Origin: JBEKIK01 sp963838495
GTDB taxonomy: Bacteria > Planctomycetota > Planctomycetia > Pirellulales > Thermoguttaceae
Length of the DNA: 64,000 nt
NCBI GenBank assembly: GCA_963838495.1
Contig: CAWIRC010000001.1
Location: 992,001-1,056,000, forward strand
Reading direction: 5' to 3'
A program made the position numbers and the translations under genes. Shown here one piece after another: positions 30,056-41,911 of the stretch. Position 1 is the stretch's first letter; each line of letters begins with the position of its first letter. The notes beneath the pieces were generated by a model. It searched no databases, was not told where the DNA came from, and was given only the letters and a program-made list of their open reading frames with translations.

Positions 30056-31089
30056 TCAGCGTTGATAAATAGGCAGGGTACCCTTGGGGAGCTGCAGGAT
30101 GGTGAGATTGACGGCGGTAGTGAAGACGGGGCCGATGTAGCCCTGGTTCCAGGACCCGTCGGCCCCGGCGTCTTGAACGATGCGCTCGAAAATCTTGTCG
30201 CGATAATTTTCCCAGGCCTGACCGCCCTCGCGGTAAAGCACCTGGGAGTAGTAGTAGTGTGCATAATGCCAATGTCCGAAACCCTGGTTTGAGATGTTGT
30301 CTAGTTGGCGGTGGCAATACTCCAGCAATTTGGGGACGTATTGGCTGTCGTATTCTCCGGCATTGAACAGGCAGGCGATGGCCGCGGCTGTTATGGCCGG
30401 TCGTCCTCCGCCGCCCTTGGAATTATATTGTACGCCGCCGTCGGATCCGGTGCAGTTTTTGATGTATTTTACGGCTTTATCGATAATTTCTTTGGGGACG
30501 GGAATGCCGGCGTTTCGGCAGCCGCGCAATCCCTGGATTTGCGTGATGGTAGTCGATCCTTCATCGAATCCACCGCCGTCTTTAGCGCTGACGTAGCCCC
30601 AGCCGCCGGGTTCGGTTTGGGCCTCGCCCGTGAATACCACCGCCCGGGTTAAAACGTTGACCAATTGGGCCCTGCGCTCGGCGTCTTCTTCTTCGCCTAA
30701 GACCTGCGAAAGGAAGAGCATGGAAAAGCCGTGCCCATAGGTGTAACGGTCGTCGCGCGTGGGGTCGCCGATGAGCCCGTTTTTGCGGCTGCGGCTGACA
30801 AGATAATCCACCGTGCGCCTGATATTCGCCGCGTACTTGCCCTGGGTGGTGGTGGAGCCCTCGCACAACAGGGCAATGCCGGACAGGGCGGTCATCGAGG
30901 TAGGATAACGCTCGTTGTTGGCCGACCAACTGCCCAGGCGCGTCTGTTGAGCGGCCAGCCATTCCAAGCCGCGGTTGACTGGCGCTCCACGTCGGTATTT
31001 TTCACGGCGGCCGCCGCCCTGGCCGGCGGCAGCGCGGTGATTGACAACACGATAAACAAGTATGAAAAGAATTTATTTATGATGATCAC
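30056..31089 (-). CDS. Exported squalene-cyclase/prenyltransferase-repeat protein (frameshift)
   Basis: A signal peptide (IINKFFSYLFIVLSITALPP) begins at the GTG at 31089, which overlaps the preceding stop (GTGA). The mature part has alpha/alpha-toroid repeats as in squalene cyclases and prenyltransferase beta subunits: GLEWLAAQQ, GLIGDPTRDDRYTYGHG, QTEPGGWGY, GSDGGVQYNSKGGGG. The DxDDTA catalytic motif of squalene cyclases is not seen, so enzymatic cyclisation is doubtful. The frame breaks near 30970 (KNTDVERQ | VNRGLEWLAA), consistent with one missing base. About 343 residues. Role unknown; many such exported toroids in planctomycetes are uncharacterised. Confidence 0.78.
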
Positions 31090-34000
31090 GGCTCCTCATC
31101 GTCAAACGAATCCTCCGGGGGCAGGCCGAACATCTGCCCCATCGTCTTTTCCAGCGACTTCAGCAATGCCCGGGACGTGTTCCCCCGCGGCTGTTTGGCG
31201 TTTGCGGCCTCGGCCTGTTTGTCGGGCGATTGGGGCGGCTTGTCGGTGAATGTCAAAGTAATGGTCTGGTATTGCATCATCAGATTGACGGTCTTGTTTT
31301 CAGCGCTGCCCAGCACGTTGAAAAAGCCGATGGGCCTGGAAAAATCGTTTTTATAAATCGTCCGCCCGGTTCGTTTGTCGATGCCCTGTATGGATAGCAC
31401 GGAGCGGCCGGGCGAATTTTGCCTTGGCTCGAATCGCTGACAGGCAAACAACAGGATGGGCAAATCCTGCGGCTGGTTTGTCAAGAGCTGCTGATTTTTG
31501 ATCTCCACCGGCTCCGGCCAGACGAGTTTTCCGCTCCGGTCGATGGCGTATAAGCGGCCTTTTGAAACCTGTTTGGGAGGAGTGCCGAAAGGCTGCATGG
31601 GACGCAACTGGGGAGCGTTGGGATCTTGAAACGAATCGTGAGCCAACGCCAGGTATCCATCTCCGATCGCCATCAGGGTCAGCTCGGACAAATACGGCTG
31701 CGGTTTCAGATCCAATTCGGCGATCGTGCGGCCGTCGGCCAAATTGAGAAGAACAAATTGCCCTTTGGGCTCCAGAATGCCGATCAGTTCGTTCCCCAAA
31801 ATGGAATATTGGGCGTGGAACGAGAACTCCCGGCGCGGCCAGACCGCTTTTTGAGTCCAGGGATCAAAAAGTTCCAATACGTGGCGATTCTGTTCCAACC
31901 GCCAGAAAAGCAGGTTGCGGCCCAAGACTATCGGGCAAGAATCGCCCAGCGGAGGAAAGCTTTTTACGACCTGCCCTCCGGGACCGCCGGCATTTATTTC
32001 CGTGCGGGGGATTTTTCTCGTGCCCGCCGTTTCGCCGTCCAACGAGCGCAACACAAGGGCCTCGGGCTTATCGGGGGGAAGCACGAAGATGTATTCGTCG
32101 TCGCCAAAAACGACGCTGCCCGGCGGGATGTCCCGGCGAGTCCAAAGCGTCGCTCCGGTAAAGGGATCAAGGGCGATTATGCTCCGCGCACGCTGCAGGC
32201 ATACGTAGCGTTCGGTGACGGCTTCCAAGTCGCGGCCTTGAATGTACATTTGCACCATGCGGAAGGGCGCGGCGCCTGCAAGGGCGCCTGCTGAAAAAAC
32301 ATTTGCATATCGGCCGGGTCGCCGGACACGTCCGCGACGCTTTGCGACCACAATATCTTGGGCGTATTCCGTTCCCCGGCCCGCAGCGTGTCGATGGCGC
32401 ACAAGCAGCCCCCCGCCGAAAACAGCAGCAGATGTCCCAGCGTCCGGGCATGCACGACCCCGGGATTATACGCCTGGCGCCGCATGTGCTCATCGTCCAA
32501 CACCATTTTCCAGAGTTCTTTGCCCAATCCGTCGGTTGCCGAGAGTACGCGCCGGTTCTGGTCGTACGTCAGGTTTATGTTTTCAAAGTAGGGGCCGGGC
32601 GTTCCCTTGAATTCCACGGGCAAACGCCCGAAATTGGTCATCACGGCGTTCCTCGCCTCTTTGGAGGCCATTTCTACATTTCCTACCGGCCAGGGATCTT
32701 TGCAATCCAGAAGTTTGAGAATACCGCCGTCGGCGGGCAGATCATGGATGAGTTGTTCGGGCGTTTTCCCGTCGCGGCAAACCACGTTGCCGAACCGGCG
32801 GCGGAGCCAATTGTACGTCGAGGCAGCCGGTTCCTCGAGCCCGGTTTCGCGGAGCATAGCGGCGAGTTGGGCCAGTGCGGGAGCATTGGCCGCCGGGTCC
32901 GGCGACGGGCAGCTATCCCAGATCGCCATTTCGGCTTCCAGGATCCGCCGCGCCTGGATCAGCTTGCGCAGCAATTCCGCCCGGGCCTCCGCGGCGATGG
33001 GCTGGTTGCCGAAATAAGCCAGAAATCGCTGCAGCGATTCGATCGAGTCCGCGGCCTTGGCCGACTGGTACCGATCGCGGATCGCAGCGCCGATCTTCTC
33101 GGCCGTTTCGCCCTTGGCTTCCATGACAAGAGACGCCAATTCGGCTTGAATCCATCGATCGCGGCGAACCGACAAGGATTTGCCCGCCGTTTCCAAAGGC
33201 GGCGCGTCGGCCTCGAGATCGATCAGCTTCTGGCATTGCTCGAAGGCGGCCGCCAAATCGCCGGATTGGCGTAATCCCGCGGTCATGAGGCGAAGATAAT
33301 TCCCCTGCTGCGAAGAATCGTCGAGGAGTTGTTCGATTTCGCCGGTTTGACCGCGATAAGCCGCAAACTCTTGCTGCAATCCCTCGAGCAGGGCGTCGCG
33401 CAACAGTTCGCGGCCGTGCGGATCGGCGTCGGCGGAATATGCGCGGCGGAAGCAATCGATCGCCTCCCGCCGCTTGCCGGCGTCGAGCAGGATTTCGCCC
33501 TGCAAACACAGGGCATCGGCATCGGCCGGATTGGCCTCCAAGCGCTTCTGGATTTCGGCAGTCGCCGTATCCAGTTGATAAAAAACGTCCACCCCTTCGT
33601 AACCTTGCGAAATGACGCGGCCTTTATAGCAGATCAGGTTTCCGGGCACGAAGCCTTTGCGCGATTTGTAGTAGTGGATGATTTTTCCCGCGGACAGATC
33701 GATGGCGGCCACTTCGGCCGAATCGAGTGGCAGGAAATAGCGATCGCCGCATATAAAGCCGCGGCCGCTGGGCATCACGCCTCCAGGCAGAGAAATTACC
33801 CGGCCGTCCCAGCCCGGTTTCCCGTCGGCGAGGCGAAGGGCCTGCACGTGACGCCGCCCCGCCATTACCACTTTGCCTTGATAAACGCAAGCCGTGTACA
33901 AGTCGTCTTGCCGTTTGTATTTCCATTGCAGTTCGCCGTCGACGAGGTTCAGGCAGTGGAGGGAGTCGGAGTTGACGGGAGTGACCAGGACCCGGCCGTC

Positions 34001-35845
34001 GGCGATGCATGCGCTGGCGTCGATTGCCCGATTGGCAAACAACCCGGCTTCGCCGTAATTGAGGATCAGCATCCGCTCCATCTGATCGGTCTGAAAATCG
34101 CGGGGATAGCGGTAGCCCCAAAGCAGCGATCGGGTGGCCAACTCCACGGCCACCAAGGCCCCGGTGGAAGTGGGGCAAACCAAAATCCCGTCGGCATACG
34201 AGGGTGAAATGCCCGACATTCGCCGGATGGGCGGAATTTGTTGCGAGTTCTGCTCCATCACGGCCAATAATTGCTGCGACCAGGAAAGATTTCCATTGGC
34301 GGCGTCCAGGGCCAAAAGGCGGATTTCGCCCTTCATTTCGGCCAACACGTACAATTGACCCATCAAGGGCAGCGGGGGACCGAGAAAAAAGGTCTCGGGC
34401 AGGCGGACTGCATAATCCTCCGCATCTCCTCCGGCCTGCCACTTGAGCTTGCCCGTGCGGATGTCGTAAGCCGCAAGCCGATTGCCGGCCTTGGAGGCGG
34501 ACGTATTATTGTAATTGATTCCTCTGCGAATGGAATTATTCATTCCCTGCGCCGGTCCCGGATCTTCAACGGCAAACACCAGGCGCCCGTCGCTGCTTAG
34601 CGTGCCGAAGGTGGCGTCGTTCAATGCGCGATGACTCAGAGAAACGGCGATCAAAGAGGCTTGCAGGTTGGGATCGTTTTCTCCGCCGGATGCGGAATTC
34701 TCGGGCAAATCGTCCACCGGAACTTCCCACAACCGCTTGCCGCTGGCAAAATCCAAGGCCTGTAAATTGTTATAAGAGCGAATCAGAACCACGTCGTTGA
34801 CCACCAGCGGGTGCAAACCGGGCAGCACGGCAAGACCTTGTTCCAAGATGCCCCGACGCGTCTGCTGCATAACCTCTTCAATCAAGGGATCGTCTGTGGC
34901 CGGCGACTGCCAGCAGAGGTTCATAAGCGGAGCGCTGCCGGTGGCCATCGCATTGCGTTGCGGATTGCCCCGGAACATCAGCCAACGGTCGGCTTCGGCC
35001 GGCCCGGAAACCTGCCCGGTTCCCACCAAATTAGCCAGCCACTGAAGGGCTTGATTGTCTTTGTCGAAAAAAGCGACCTTCCCGTCGGCCACTTTCATGG
35101 CGAGTTGGGGATGGTTTCGGCGGAAGGCCACAAGCGTTTCGCGGGCCTTGTCCGGGGCGCCGGATTGGAGCCATCCGGCAGCCATGGCCAGCGAAAGCGC
35201 CGGCTCGAATTGGTCGCTTGCTTCGCCCGCGTCCGCGAGCCTTTGCAAGGTCAAGGCCCCTGCCAGCGGTCTGCCGTGATCCAGATGATTGAAACCGAGC
35301 AAAAAAGTGGCCTCGTAACCGGCGCGGGTATGGAAAAAACGCCGGGAAACTTCGGCCAGGCTCTGGGCGTCGCCCGCCGTGACCGCGGCTTCCAGAAGGC
35401 GCCTGGCTTTTGCGCCGAACTCCAACTCGTATAATTCCCGCCCCTCGCGAGGCATTTGGCCGATCAAATGTTGCGCCTCGGCCTTTAAACTGCGATGGAT
35501 CGGTTGATTGATTTGCGGTTGGAAAAAGTAATCTTCCGGGCTTTCAAGTATGGCGCCTAGATTCTGCACTGCCTCGCCGTATCGCCCCTTGGAGATCAAA
35601 TCTTTTGCCTGGGTAAGTTTTTGCAGGGTCCGCCGATCCGGCGGAAGAAAGATATTGTCGGTCAGGTCTTCATTGTTTGCGGAAGCATTTGAGGCGACTA
35701 TAAACGCAGGAAAAGGTTGTCCGCGGATGAATCTCCGTTGAGGGAGGACAGGTTGTCCCAAGGCATCCGCCGCAAGGCTGAAAAAAAACGCAATGCAAGT
35801 AAAGAAGCATGAATAATCAAAGACTATTTTTTGCTTCGGATTCAT
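31086..35845 (-). CDS. Very large exported PQQ-propeller/TPR protein (frameshift)
   Basis: About 1580 residues. The signal segment (CFFTCIAFFFSLAADALGQP) follows the ATG at 35845, preceded by AAAAGGG. A helical TPR-like part (residues about 50-270) leads to PQQ-like beta-propeller blades: LQALDFASGKRLWEVP, YDIRTGKLKWQAGG, LVDGELQWKYKR. A central TPR region (NPADADALCLQGEILLDAGK) is followed by a second propeller (ALDPFTGATLWTRRDI). The frame breaks near 32275 and continues from YIQGRDLEAVTERYVCLQ to the stop at 31086. Propellers of this type usually act in binding or scaffolding (as in BamB) rather than as quinoproteins. Confidence 0.82.
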
Positions 35846-36469
35846 GAAATAGCCCTTTTTTCGAGCCACAAACTAATTAACCGAACGACATATAAAAAGG
35901 GGACGATTTTACTTAAATCCAATTCTATTGGGGCGGCGTATGAAGCGCCGATCCGACATTGTTTTGGACAAATTTTAGTATGGACTCATCGACAAAAAGT
36001 TCATCGCTTCCCTGCCATTGAGGTATTCTATACATACACATCTATCCGGAGGAGATGATTATCGCGTAACTTCAAGCAACTAAATATCTTAGATGATTTA
36101 TAAGTGAATGGCAAGATTTCGCCGCCATTGAACACAATTCAGTGCATTTTAGATGCCAATTTACACAGATATTCACTCTATAGTGCTATTATCAATTACC
36201 CTGCATGTTTTTATGTTAAGCACAATCCCATTGATCAGACCTTTTTCCGCTTTCCACTGGTTTTCTCAAGCCGATGCCCGATCACTTACGGCAAAAAACC
36301 CTAAAAAACCGGGAAAAAACGTGCAAAAAATGATTTTCTTGCAGAAAATCCCGGGTTTTTTCTATTTTATGGGTTGCTTTTTTCAACAAACTGACTTAAA
36401 TCATCATGTCCACACGTTCGGACAGACAATTTTTTTTCCATATTAACCATACATGGAGGGAGATAGTTT
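35846..36469. other. Intergenic region, divergent, with a terminator-like hairpin
   Basis: AT-richer than the rest of the window and without a convincing gene; short frames here have no ribosome site or protein-like composition. It separates the minus-strand PQQ/TPR operon from the plus-strand HU-like gene, so it should hold both promoters, but I see no certain promoter. A hairpin GATTTTC-TTGCA-GAAAATC (36332-36350) followed by CCCGGGTTTTTT lies about 110 bases before the HU-like start. Confidence 0.5.
36332..36362 (+). terminator. Hairpin plus T-run in the leader of the HU-like gene
   Basis: A perfect 7-bp stem (GATTTTC/GAAAATC, loop TTGCA) is followed by CCCGGG and six T. It could be an intrinsic terminator of an upstream transcript or an attenuator in the HU-like gene leader. 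No upstream plus-strand gene is apparent, which makes a leader role possible. Confidence 0.4.
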
Positions 36470-36793
36470 ATGGCCAAAGCAGCCAAAAAAGCCCCATCAA
36501 AGACCGAGATTCTCAGCAATATCGCCACTGCAACCGACCTGCCCAAGAAAAAGGTGGCCGAGGTGCTCGAAGCGTTGACTGCTGAAATCAAGAAGAACCT
36601 GAGCAATCGCGGCCCCGGCATCTTTGCCTTGCACGGCTTGGTGAAGATTGAGAAGAAAAAGGTTCCTGCCCGGCCGCCGCAAAAGAACTGGCTGAACCCT
36701 TTCACCAAACAATTAGAAGATCGTCCGGCCAAGCCGGCTTCGGTGAAAGTCAAGGTCCGCGCCCTTAGGGCCTTAAAAGACATGGTCTCTTAA
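36470..36793 (+). CDS. HU/IHF-family DNA-binding protein
   Basis: 107 residues. HU fold: basic N-terminal stretch (MAKAAKKAPSKTEILSNIA), helix pair PKKKVAEVLEALTAEIKKNL, then the beta-arm region with GPGIFALHGLVKIEKKKVPA and a basic C-terminus. Canonical HU is about 90 residues; this one has an extended arm (RPPQKNWLNPFTKQLEDRPA) typical of planctomycete HU variants. GGAGGGAG before the ATG is a strong ribosome site. Binds and bends DNA in the nucleoid. Confidence 0.85.
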   Translation: MAKAAKKAPSKTEILSNIATATDLPKKKVAEVLEALTAEIKKNLSNRGPGIFALHGLVKIEKKKVPARPPQKNWLNPFTKQLEDRPAKPASVKVKVRALRALKDMVS

Positions 36794-36930
36794 GCCGGTC
36801 CGTACAGCTTTGCATGATTGAATGATCCAGGGCGACCAACCTGAGGTCCAAAATTCCCGGGAAAAAACCTGGCGTTACGGATCGTTTTATTGCGAACATT
36901 AAAAACGAGAAAAAGATGGAATTCAAGCAA

Positions 36931-36975
36931 AACCGCTCGCCCGCGCATGACCGCGGCCGAGCGGTTTCGGTTTTT
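36931..36975 (+). terminator. Rho-independent terminator after the HU-like gene
   Basis: AACCGCTCG (36931-36939) pairs with CGAGCGGTT (36958-36966), followed by TCGGTTTTT. The stem lies between the HU-like gene and the convergent TolC-like gene and may serve both. Confidence 0.7.
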
Positions 36976-37025
36976 CAATATTCATTGCCCGCAATCAACC
37001 AGTCTCACCCGGCGCCGATATAATC

Positions 37026-38681
37026 TCAAGCCGGGCGCATCACCCCGCTGGGCAAAGTCTTCGATGCATTCGGCGGCGCAGGCGGCTGTGGCGGGGCATT
37101 ATTCGGATTTAAAATCGGGTTCGAGGGCGTGGGCAATATCTCGGGCGCCGGCGCTCCGCCCGGGGCTGGGACGCCCGGTTGTTCTGCGCCGGGAGGCGGT
37201 GTGACGGGCAACGCCATCTGGGGCTCGGGAGGCGGATTCAGTCGTATTTCCCAACCTCCGCCCAGGGCCCGATATATCGCAATCAATCCTTGCGCAATCT
37301 GGCCGCGGGACTGTGCCCAGGCGTCTTGCTGCGTTATCAAATTCTGCTCGATCAACGCATAGCGGTTGAAATCGAAGCCCGCTTGACCTATTTCGTACAT
37401 GCGCATGGCAAGGCCGCGGGCGCTTTCGCCGGCCTTCACGCTGTCTGCCAAATCCTTCGCGCGATCTTGCGATTGAAGGAATGTTACAATTCCGTCCTCG
37501 ACTTCCTGGTTCGCCACCAGCACGGTATTAAAATAGATCGTCATCAACTGCTGGAAATCCGCGTCCTGGAAATGAACGTTGTTCACGATTCTTCCATAAT
37601 TCAGCAGGTTCCAAGTGAACGAGGGACCGACGTTGCCGTTGAAGCCTTGGGGGGTAAAAAGTTCGGGGACTTTATTGGCCGTCCATCCCATCCTGCCGTC
37701 AAGAGTGAATATGGGATAGAGCAGGGCTTCGCTAATCCCGATCTGTTCGGCCTGAGCGGCGGCCGTGCGTTCGGCCCGCCTGATGTCCGGGCGCTGTCGC
37801 AGCATCTCGCACGGGATTCCGATGGCCACTTCAGGCGGAGTTGTGGGAATCGGTCCGTCGCCCAGCATGGGCATTAAATCGGCCGTGGGTATGCCCAGCA
37901 AGGTGCATAATTGATCGTTGGCCTGGCGGATGTCGATCAGCAGCAGGGGTATGGCCGCCTCGGTCTGCTTCAACGTGCTTTCGGCCTGTTGCACGTCCAA
38001 CTCGTTGAGCGTACCGGCGGTCAAACGCCTCTTGGTGAGCTCGTAAATCTCCGTCTGCACTTGCACGTTTTCTGTCAACCACTTGATGCGCTCCTGGTCG
38101 GTACGAATCTGCACGTAATTCGAGGCGACGTCGCTCAACAACGTGACCATCACGTCGTCATAGTCCGCCACCGACGCTCCCAACTGGTCGTCGGCCGCTA
38201 TGATTGCCCTGCGCAATCGGCCCCAGATGTCCAACTCCCATTGCAGGTTGAAACCGAAGTTCCAATTGTCGATGAACCCAGCCGTACCCGATCCGATGCG
38301 CGAGTAACTTCCCGACGCGAATTGCTGCTGGGGAAATATTTCTCCCCGGGCGATCGCCAGTTGATATCGCGCCATGAGCACGCGGTAAGCCGCTTCCTTC
38401 ACCGTGAGGTTTTGCCTATAGGCATAGGCGATGAGGTTATTAAGCACTGGGTCGTTGAAGACGCACCACCATTGGCTTATGTCACCGCACTGGTTGCGAA
38501 TGCGGACGTCGGCGGCATTGATCCAGTTGTTGGCCACGGGGGCCGGAACGGTGCAGTAATTGGGCCCAACTTTAAAGCCGTTGCGCACGTACTCGAATGG
38601 ATTCGTGCACCCGGCGAACAATAAAACCAACAAGACGGGGACCGTGGCAAAAGCTCGTTGTAGTTTAACTGCTCGCAGCAT
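37026..38681 (-). CDS. TolC/NodT-family outer-membrane efflux lipoprotein
   Basis: 551 residues. Lipoprotein signal ending FAGCTNPFEY (Cys at about residue 25). The two-fold OEP (outer-membrane efflux) pattern is visible: SQWWCVFNDPVLNNLIAYAY at the first repeat, WELDIWGRLRRAI, ERTAAAQAEQIGISEALLYP, GPSFTWNLLNYGRI and the second-repeat helices. It would form a trimeric outer-membrane/periplasmic channel for an RND or ABC-type pump; no pump gene is adjacent here. The C-terminal about 75 residues are Pro-rich, which is unusual for TolC and may span the peptidoglycan or be disordered. Confidence 0.88.
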   Translation of the reverse strand: MLRAVKLQRAFATVPVLLVLLFAGCTNPFEYVRNGFKVGPNYCTVPAPVANNWINAADVRIRNQCGDISQWWCVFNDPVLNNLIAYAYRQNLTVKEAAYRVLMARYQLAIARGEIFPQQQFASGSYSRIGSGTAGFIDNWNFGFNLQWELDIWGRLRRAIIAADDQLGASVADYDDVMVTLLSDVASNYVQIRTDQERIKWLTENVQVQTEIYELTKRRLTAGTLNELDVQQAESTLKQTEAAIPLLLIDIRQANDQLCTLLGIPTADLMPMLGDGPIPTTPPEVAIGIPCEMLRQRPDIRRAERTAAAQAEQIGISEALLYPIFTLDGRMGWTANKVPELFTPQGFNGNVGPSFTWNLLNYGRIVNNVHFQDADFQQLMTIYFNTVLVANQEVEDGIVTFLQSQDRAKDLADSVKAGESARGLAMRMYEIGQAGFDFNRYALIEQNLITQQDAWAQSRGQIAQGLIAIYRALGGGWEIRLNPPPEPQMALPVTPPPGAEQPGVPAPGGAPAPEILPTPSNPILNPNNAPPQPPAPPNASKTLPSGVMRPA

Positions 38682-38934
38682 CCTTGCGGTCCTTTAGACG
38701 GCCATGCAAATATGTCACATAAGTCAAAAATAGCCCTTATATTAATATCGACAGAATCCATATTAGCAGGACATTCGGATTCCCTACGGCAGTTAAAACG
38801 CGCACATTCTACCCAGTTTAACGTATGCCGCTTATTTTATGACTAACGTTACCGACAAGGCTGCGGGCAGGCAACATCCCATCCGAGATTCCATCCGTGA
38901 AAATGCGATTATTGAAAAAGGACTTTTCGCCCGC

Positions 38935-40166
38935 TTAATACTGCTTCTTTTCGCCGATTGCCGCCGAGCGTTCCACGGTCGAAGCGCCTTGCTGGGAATT
39001 TTCCACTTTGCTCGATACCGTGCCGCCCAGGTTTTTGAGCAACTGCACTGAGACTTGATCTTTTGGAATCTTGGCCACGATATCTTCCAGTTGGATTTTG
39101 GCCGCGTCTTTGTGCCCCATCATAATGTCCTGATAGGCGAGCACGAATCTCGCGTCCATGGCGTCTTTGTGATCGCGAATGTAATCCACCAAGGCATCAA
39201 GTTGCTTGGTGTACGCCGGCAGATCTTCATAATAGCGGTAAAGGGTGCTCCAATCGGACGGCGGACCAAGTGAAAGGGCCTCGTGGGCCTCGAGATTTGC
39301 CCCTTTATAATCTTTAAGGGCAAATAAAGCCAAGGACATCAACTCATGGATCTTGGCGTCTTTGGGCAATTCCACTGCGGCATGGCCGGCCAGGCGCAAG
39401 GCGTCGGAATAGTCGCCGTTGCGGAAGGCGTCACGCGCCGAAGTCAAGAACCGATTGCCCCAATCGCCCGATGTTGCGGCGGTATCCTCGCTGCCGGCGG
39501 GATACTGCTCGTTAACCGGATAAGAGGCGCTTTCCACGGCGGGAGCCTGCGAATAATATCCGCCCGGTTCGTAATAGTAATAATAATCATACGGCGAGTA
39601 ACCGTAGTCATAATACGAATAGTATGGGTTTCCGTACCAGGAATAAAACGGTCCATAGTCCCACCAAGATGGAAACCAATAGGGGAAAAACGCGAACCGG
39701 TGAAAATGAGCAAAGTCATGATCATGATAGTATCCGCGATTCCAGGCATAATTGTTCCGCCACCAATTGTTGTTGCGGCTCCAAGCTTGGGGATTTACCG
39801 GATGCCGGATAGTGGACTGAAAATTCCGGTTGTTTTGAAAACCGAATTGTTGGCGCGGAAACCGCTGTTAAAGGAATTCGATGGGATGCGGCTGACAAAA
39901 TTGCCGTTGATCCTGGGCGCAGCGCTGAAATGCTGCGTTGAATACGAGAAATTGCGGGCGCCGCCGTTGAAACTCGGCATGGCAAAACTGTGGAAACCGC
40001 CGCTCATGCCCGAGTGAAAGCCGCCGCCCATCGCGCCGTGGAAACCGCCCATTCCCCCGCCAAAACCGCCGCCCATGCCGCCATGCGCAGCGAACAAATC
40101 GCCCAAATTGGCGACGCTTATCAGCAAAGTCATTGCCGCAATGACTGTTGTTTTTCTGTAACACAT
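38935..40166 (-). CDS. Exported Gly/Tyr-rich protein with C-terminal TPR-like repeats (frameshift)
   Basis: The ATG at 40166 follows GGAGG. Signal peptide (residues 1-30), then Gly/His/Phe-rich repeats (GGFGGGMGGFHGAMGGG), an Asn/Trp/Tyr-rich middle (NNNWWRNNYAWNRGYYHDHD; YYSYYDYGYSPYDYYYYYEP), and a helical TPR-like C-terminal region (DAFRNGDYSDALRLAGHAAV). The frame breaks near 39845 and the middle lies in a second frame; together they read as one protein of about 410 residues. The Tyr-rich middle matches a common planctomycete exported-protein style. Function unknown. Confidence 0.7.
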
Positions 40167-40615
40167 AATCGAACCTCCGTAATAGAAGAGCAAGAGAGAA
40201 GGAAATGTCAAACAACTTGAAAAGGCTTTTATCGAGCATTCGCCCCATAAATAATTCCCCAATGAATTATATCAATATCAATATAAGATTCTCCAGCAAG
40301 AAACTTAGGACAATAATACAGTTGCAGGATAAAGGATCGGCGATCCTTTTTAACATAGCTAAGATTAGTGTTATTGACTTCATCTTTGCGGTTGCGACTC
40401 AAACAAAATTCCCCCATTTTGTTGGTTTCCTCCAATGCCGTTCTCTTTCAGTTTGATAGACCATCAGGGAATATCCTATGCCTTATTCGTGACTTTCCCG
40501 ATACTTGAAAACAGAACCGAAGTTATAAATTTAACGAATACATAAGGGGGGCAAAAAACAGGCGATTACCGCTATTGGTAAAGTGCCGGCAAAAAAAGTT
40601 AAAAAGGAGCGAAAA
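40167..40615. other. Intergenic region without a recognised feature
   Basis: About 450 AT-rich bases between divergent genes. It must contain the promoters for the Gly/Tyr-rich TPR gene (-) and the small basic protein (+). Short frames here lack ribosome sites and protein-like composition. I see no certain hairpin or repeat. Confidence 0.4.
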
Positions 40616-40960
40616 ATGAGAAGTAACACAGGTGGCATTCTAGCGGATCGTTCCCGGTCAAAACTGCATCGGTCCAGAGATTTTTTTGCAGCACGGCCTC
40701 AATTCGCTGGGAAGGATTTGAATAATCACCGCGATCTTAATTACGGGAGAGAGATCGCCAATCCGCCACGTCCAATCCATGAAAAAAATCCCGTCAATTC
40801 CTTATGGGTAAATAAAATCGGCGATCGGGTCGTGGGCATGGCCCGCCTGGTACAAGACGGACCGAGATTCGGCCGAGATCGTCCTTTTCCGCATCGACCC
40901 GGAATGGTCCCATACAAAGGTCCCTTTGAACCTTATTCGATCGATCGAAAGCTTTTGTAA
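40616..40960 (+). CDS. Small basic protein, function unknown
   Basis: 114 residues from the ATG at 40616, chosen because AAAAAGGAGCG lies 6-8 bases before it. It is rich in Arg, Asp, Pro and Phe (RDRPFPHRPGMVPYKGPF), has no signal peptide or membrane segment, and no known domain that I recognise. It stands alone between long non-coding stretches. The good ribosome site supports it, but the composition could also be an accidental frame. Confidence 0.4.
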   Translation: MRSNTGGILADRSRSKLHRSRDFFAARPQFAGKDLNNHRDLNYGREIANPPRPIHEKNPVNSLWVNKIGDRVVGMARLVQDGPRFGRDRPFPHRPGMVPYKGPFEPYSIDRKLL

Positions 40961-41317
40961 AAAACATGGGCGACTGAACGTGATTATGCAACCGCACACC
41001 GCCCCCCCATGGATACGGACAATGATGAATCAGCACGGCTTTCAATTTTCCAAAGAAAAGCTGTAGAAACATCAAAAGGCACAGCTAATAAAAATTGCAT
41101 CCCGTCCGGCATTCAGCGGCCTATTTCTCATTAGCGCCCGCTTGACCGGGGTGGTCGATTCATGTGCACGTCTTTTGGTCCATAGGATGCGGCAGACAAA
41201 TGCGATAACTATGGCCAAATTCAATTACAACAATAGTTAACAATCATTGATTTCTATATGCCCGCAATGGATATAATTGTATTAGGGAGGGCGATTTGAT
41301 GACCTGCCGGAGAGAGG
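40961..41317. other. Intergenic region, nothing recognised
   Basis: About 360 bases between two plus-strand genes. No convincing coding frame, repeat or terminator. A ribosome-like AGGGAGG at 41285 leads only to a short out-of-frame ATG. Confidence 0.35.
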
Positions 41318-41911
41318 TTGGATGTGTTCAAACAATTCATAGAAAATGAAAAGCCAGAGGCGGAAGAAAACACCTTTTTTCTAAGTGAAACTCTGTGGAT
41401 AGAAGGTGAAAGTTCTAAGCCAAGCGAAAAGATCGGTTTGCTGATTGAAAGTTTGTGCGGCCCAGACGCCGCCAAACGATACAGTGCAAGAAAGGCCCTG
41501 ATAGCCCTGGGCAGATCGGCTGTGCAGCCCCTAATCGCTCTCCTGGCCGATGAGCGGCCTCACGTTCGTTGGGAGGCGGCCAAGGCCTTGGGCAAAATAG
41601 GCGATCCGGCGGCCGCCCCCGCGCTTGTCCAGGCCCTGGAAGACGATAAAAGCAATATTCGCTGGCTGGCGGCCGTCGGTCTAGCGGCCATGAAACGCAA
41701 AGGTCTGATGCCGTTGTTATCGGCCCTGGTAAGACATCCCGACTATATTTGGCTCCGCGAGGCCGCCCACCACATCTGTCATGAACTGATAAGAAAAGAG
41801 TCGCTCGATGAACTCGTTCCATTGCTAAAGGCCCTTGAGCATCCCGATTCCGAGGTTTCCGTGCCCATAGCGGTGTACGATGTAATGCGGACGCTGTATA
41901 TGTCTTTTTGA
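41318..41911 (+). CDS. HEAT-repeat protein
   Basis: About 197 residues with at least three HEAT-like units, such as SAVQPLIALLADERPHVRWE and DPAAAPALVQALEDDKSNIR. HEAT repeats form curved helical scaffolds for protein contacts; no enzyme site is visible. The first possible start is TTG at 41318, but GTG at 41324 is better spaced (6 bases) from GAGAGG. No ATG start fits the frame. Soluble; partner unknown. Confidence 0.72.
   Translation: MDVFKQFIENEKPEAEENTFFLSETLWIEGESSKPSEKIGLLIESLCGPDAAKRYSARKALIALGRSAVQPLIALLADERPHVRWEAAKALGKIGDPAAAPALVQALEDDKSNIRWLAAVGLAAMKRKGLMPLLSALVRHPDYIWLREAAHHICHELIRKESLDELVPLLKALEHPDSEVSVPIAVYDVMRTLYMSF

Noticed and set aside
30056..31089. Calling the toroid protein a squalene-hopene cyclase
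   Set aside because: The DxDDTA catalytic motif is not visible and the protein is exported and too short.
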